From the NCBI GenBank assembly GCA_035715725.1, contig DASTKT010000187.1:1-14636 (forward strand): a stretch of DNA of 14,636 nt, given 5' to 3'. Every line of letters begins with the position of its first letter. The stretch's first letter is position 1. The notes below the pieces were generated by a model, which saw only the letters and a program-made list of their open reading frames with translations, was not told where the DNA came from and ran no database searches. The DNA is from JADGGV01 sp035715725. GTDB lineage: Bacteria > Gemmatimonadota > Gemmatimonadetes > Longimicrobiales > RSA9. Shown here piece after piece: positions 14,424 to 14,636 of this stretch. A program made the translations under genes and the position numbers.

Positions 14424-14636
14424 CTAGAAGCCGACGTTGGCGCCGATGAGCAGCGTGCGGTACGCGGGGGAGCCGCCGGCCCAGCCGCTCTCCGGATCGA
14501 AGTAATCGAACTTGTAGGAGACGAACGGCTCGGTCGCCGTCGCGTAGATGCGCGCCGTGCTCGCGCCGAGCCGGCCGGCCAGCGACGACGGCAGCGTATA
14601 GCCGAGCTGGATGTTGCGCACGCGCCAGTGGGACCC
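14424..14636 (-). CDS. SusC/RagA family TonB-linked outer-membrane protein, C-terminal part only
   Basis: Only the last 70 residues are in the window; the reading frame stays open to the edge and the start lies outside. The visible part has HWRVRNIQLGYTLP, RIYATATEPF, FDYFDPESG and the end TLLIGANVGF, which are the final beta-strands of a SusC-type 22-strand TonB-dependent barrel, closing on the usual terminal Phe. SusC imports oligosaccharides across the outer membrane using energy delivered by TonB. It is followed after 31 bp by its SusD partner. A GTG inside the frame at 14621 is not the start. Confidence 0.9.
   Translation of the reverse strand, partial: GSHWRVRNIQLGYTLPSSLAGRLGASTARIYATATEPFVSYKFDYFDPESGWAGGSPAYRTLLIGANVGF

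Noticed and set aside
12353..14449. A 698-codon open frame on the plus strand opposite the SusD gene, and a long second frame on the minus strand (12462-14333)
   Set aside because: Both are by-products of high GC content, which removes stop codons from other frames. Their translations are rich in Arg, Gly, Ala and Val without domains, while the SusD frame has a lipobox and family motifs.

Overview
This is a very GC-rich window (roughly 70 % by eye, strong G/C bias at third codon positions) from a diderm bacterium. Gemmatimonadota is the most likely source. SusC/SusD glycan-uptake pairs are typical of Bacteroidota, but Bacteroidota are rarely this GC-rich, whereas Gemmatimonadota combine SusC/SusD, TonB and ECF sigma genes with high GC. 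This placement is an inference, not a sequence match.

Layout. (1) 71-2217, minus strand: an operon tonB -> ECF sigma factor -> membrane anti-sigma factor. The anti-sigma factor ends in a TonB-like C-terminal domain closely related to that of the neighbouring TonB (40 identities over 73 ungapped residues). (2) 2218-2599: a divergent regulatory region. It holds a strong leader hairpin on the tonB side and, on the fic side, four copies of CCTAACT/AGTTAGG in alternating orientation at exact 20-bp steps. (3) 2600-4744, plus strand: a two-gene operon of a class II Fic protein with a C-terminal winged helix and a tandem-domain universal stress protein whose ribosome binding site overlaps the fic stop codon. 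(4) 4850-6343, minus strand: a cardiolipin synthase-like protein with two HKD motifs and its membrane segments at the C-terminus. (5) 6634-14636, minus strand: a compact xylan-utilisation locus, read as SusC (5' part outside the window) -> SusD lipoprotein -> GH3 glycosidase -> GPH-family sugar:cation symporter -> GH10 endo-xylanase -> GntR/FCD regulator.

How the xylan locus should work (from family knowledge): the exported GH10 cuts xylan, SusD and SusC capture xylo-oligosaccharides and bring them across the outer membrane using TonB energy, the GPH symporter takes them across the inner membrane, and the GH3 enzyme, which has no signal peptide, releases monomers in the cytoplasm. The GntR protein is the likely sensor of a breakdown product. 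A TonB and a TonB-fused anti-sigma factor lie about 12 kb from a TonB-dependent transporter, but nothing in the sequence links the two loci directly.

The two most unusual items are the anti-sigma/TonB fusion next to its TonB paralogue, and the 20-bp-phased operator-like array in front of the Fic gene. No rRNA, tRNA, CRISPR array, insertion sequence or phage gene was seen.
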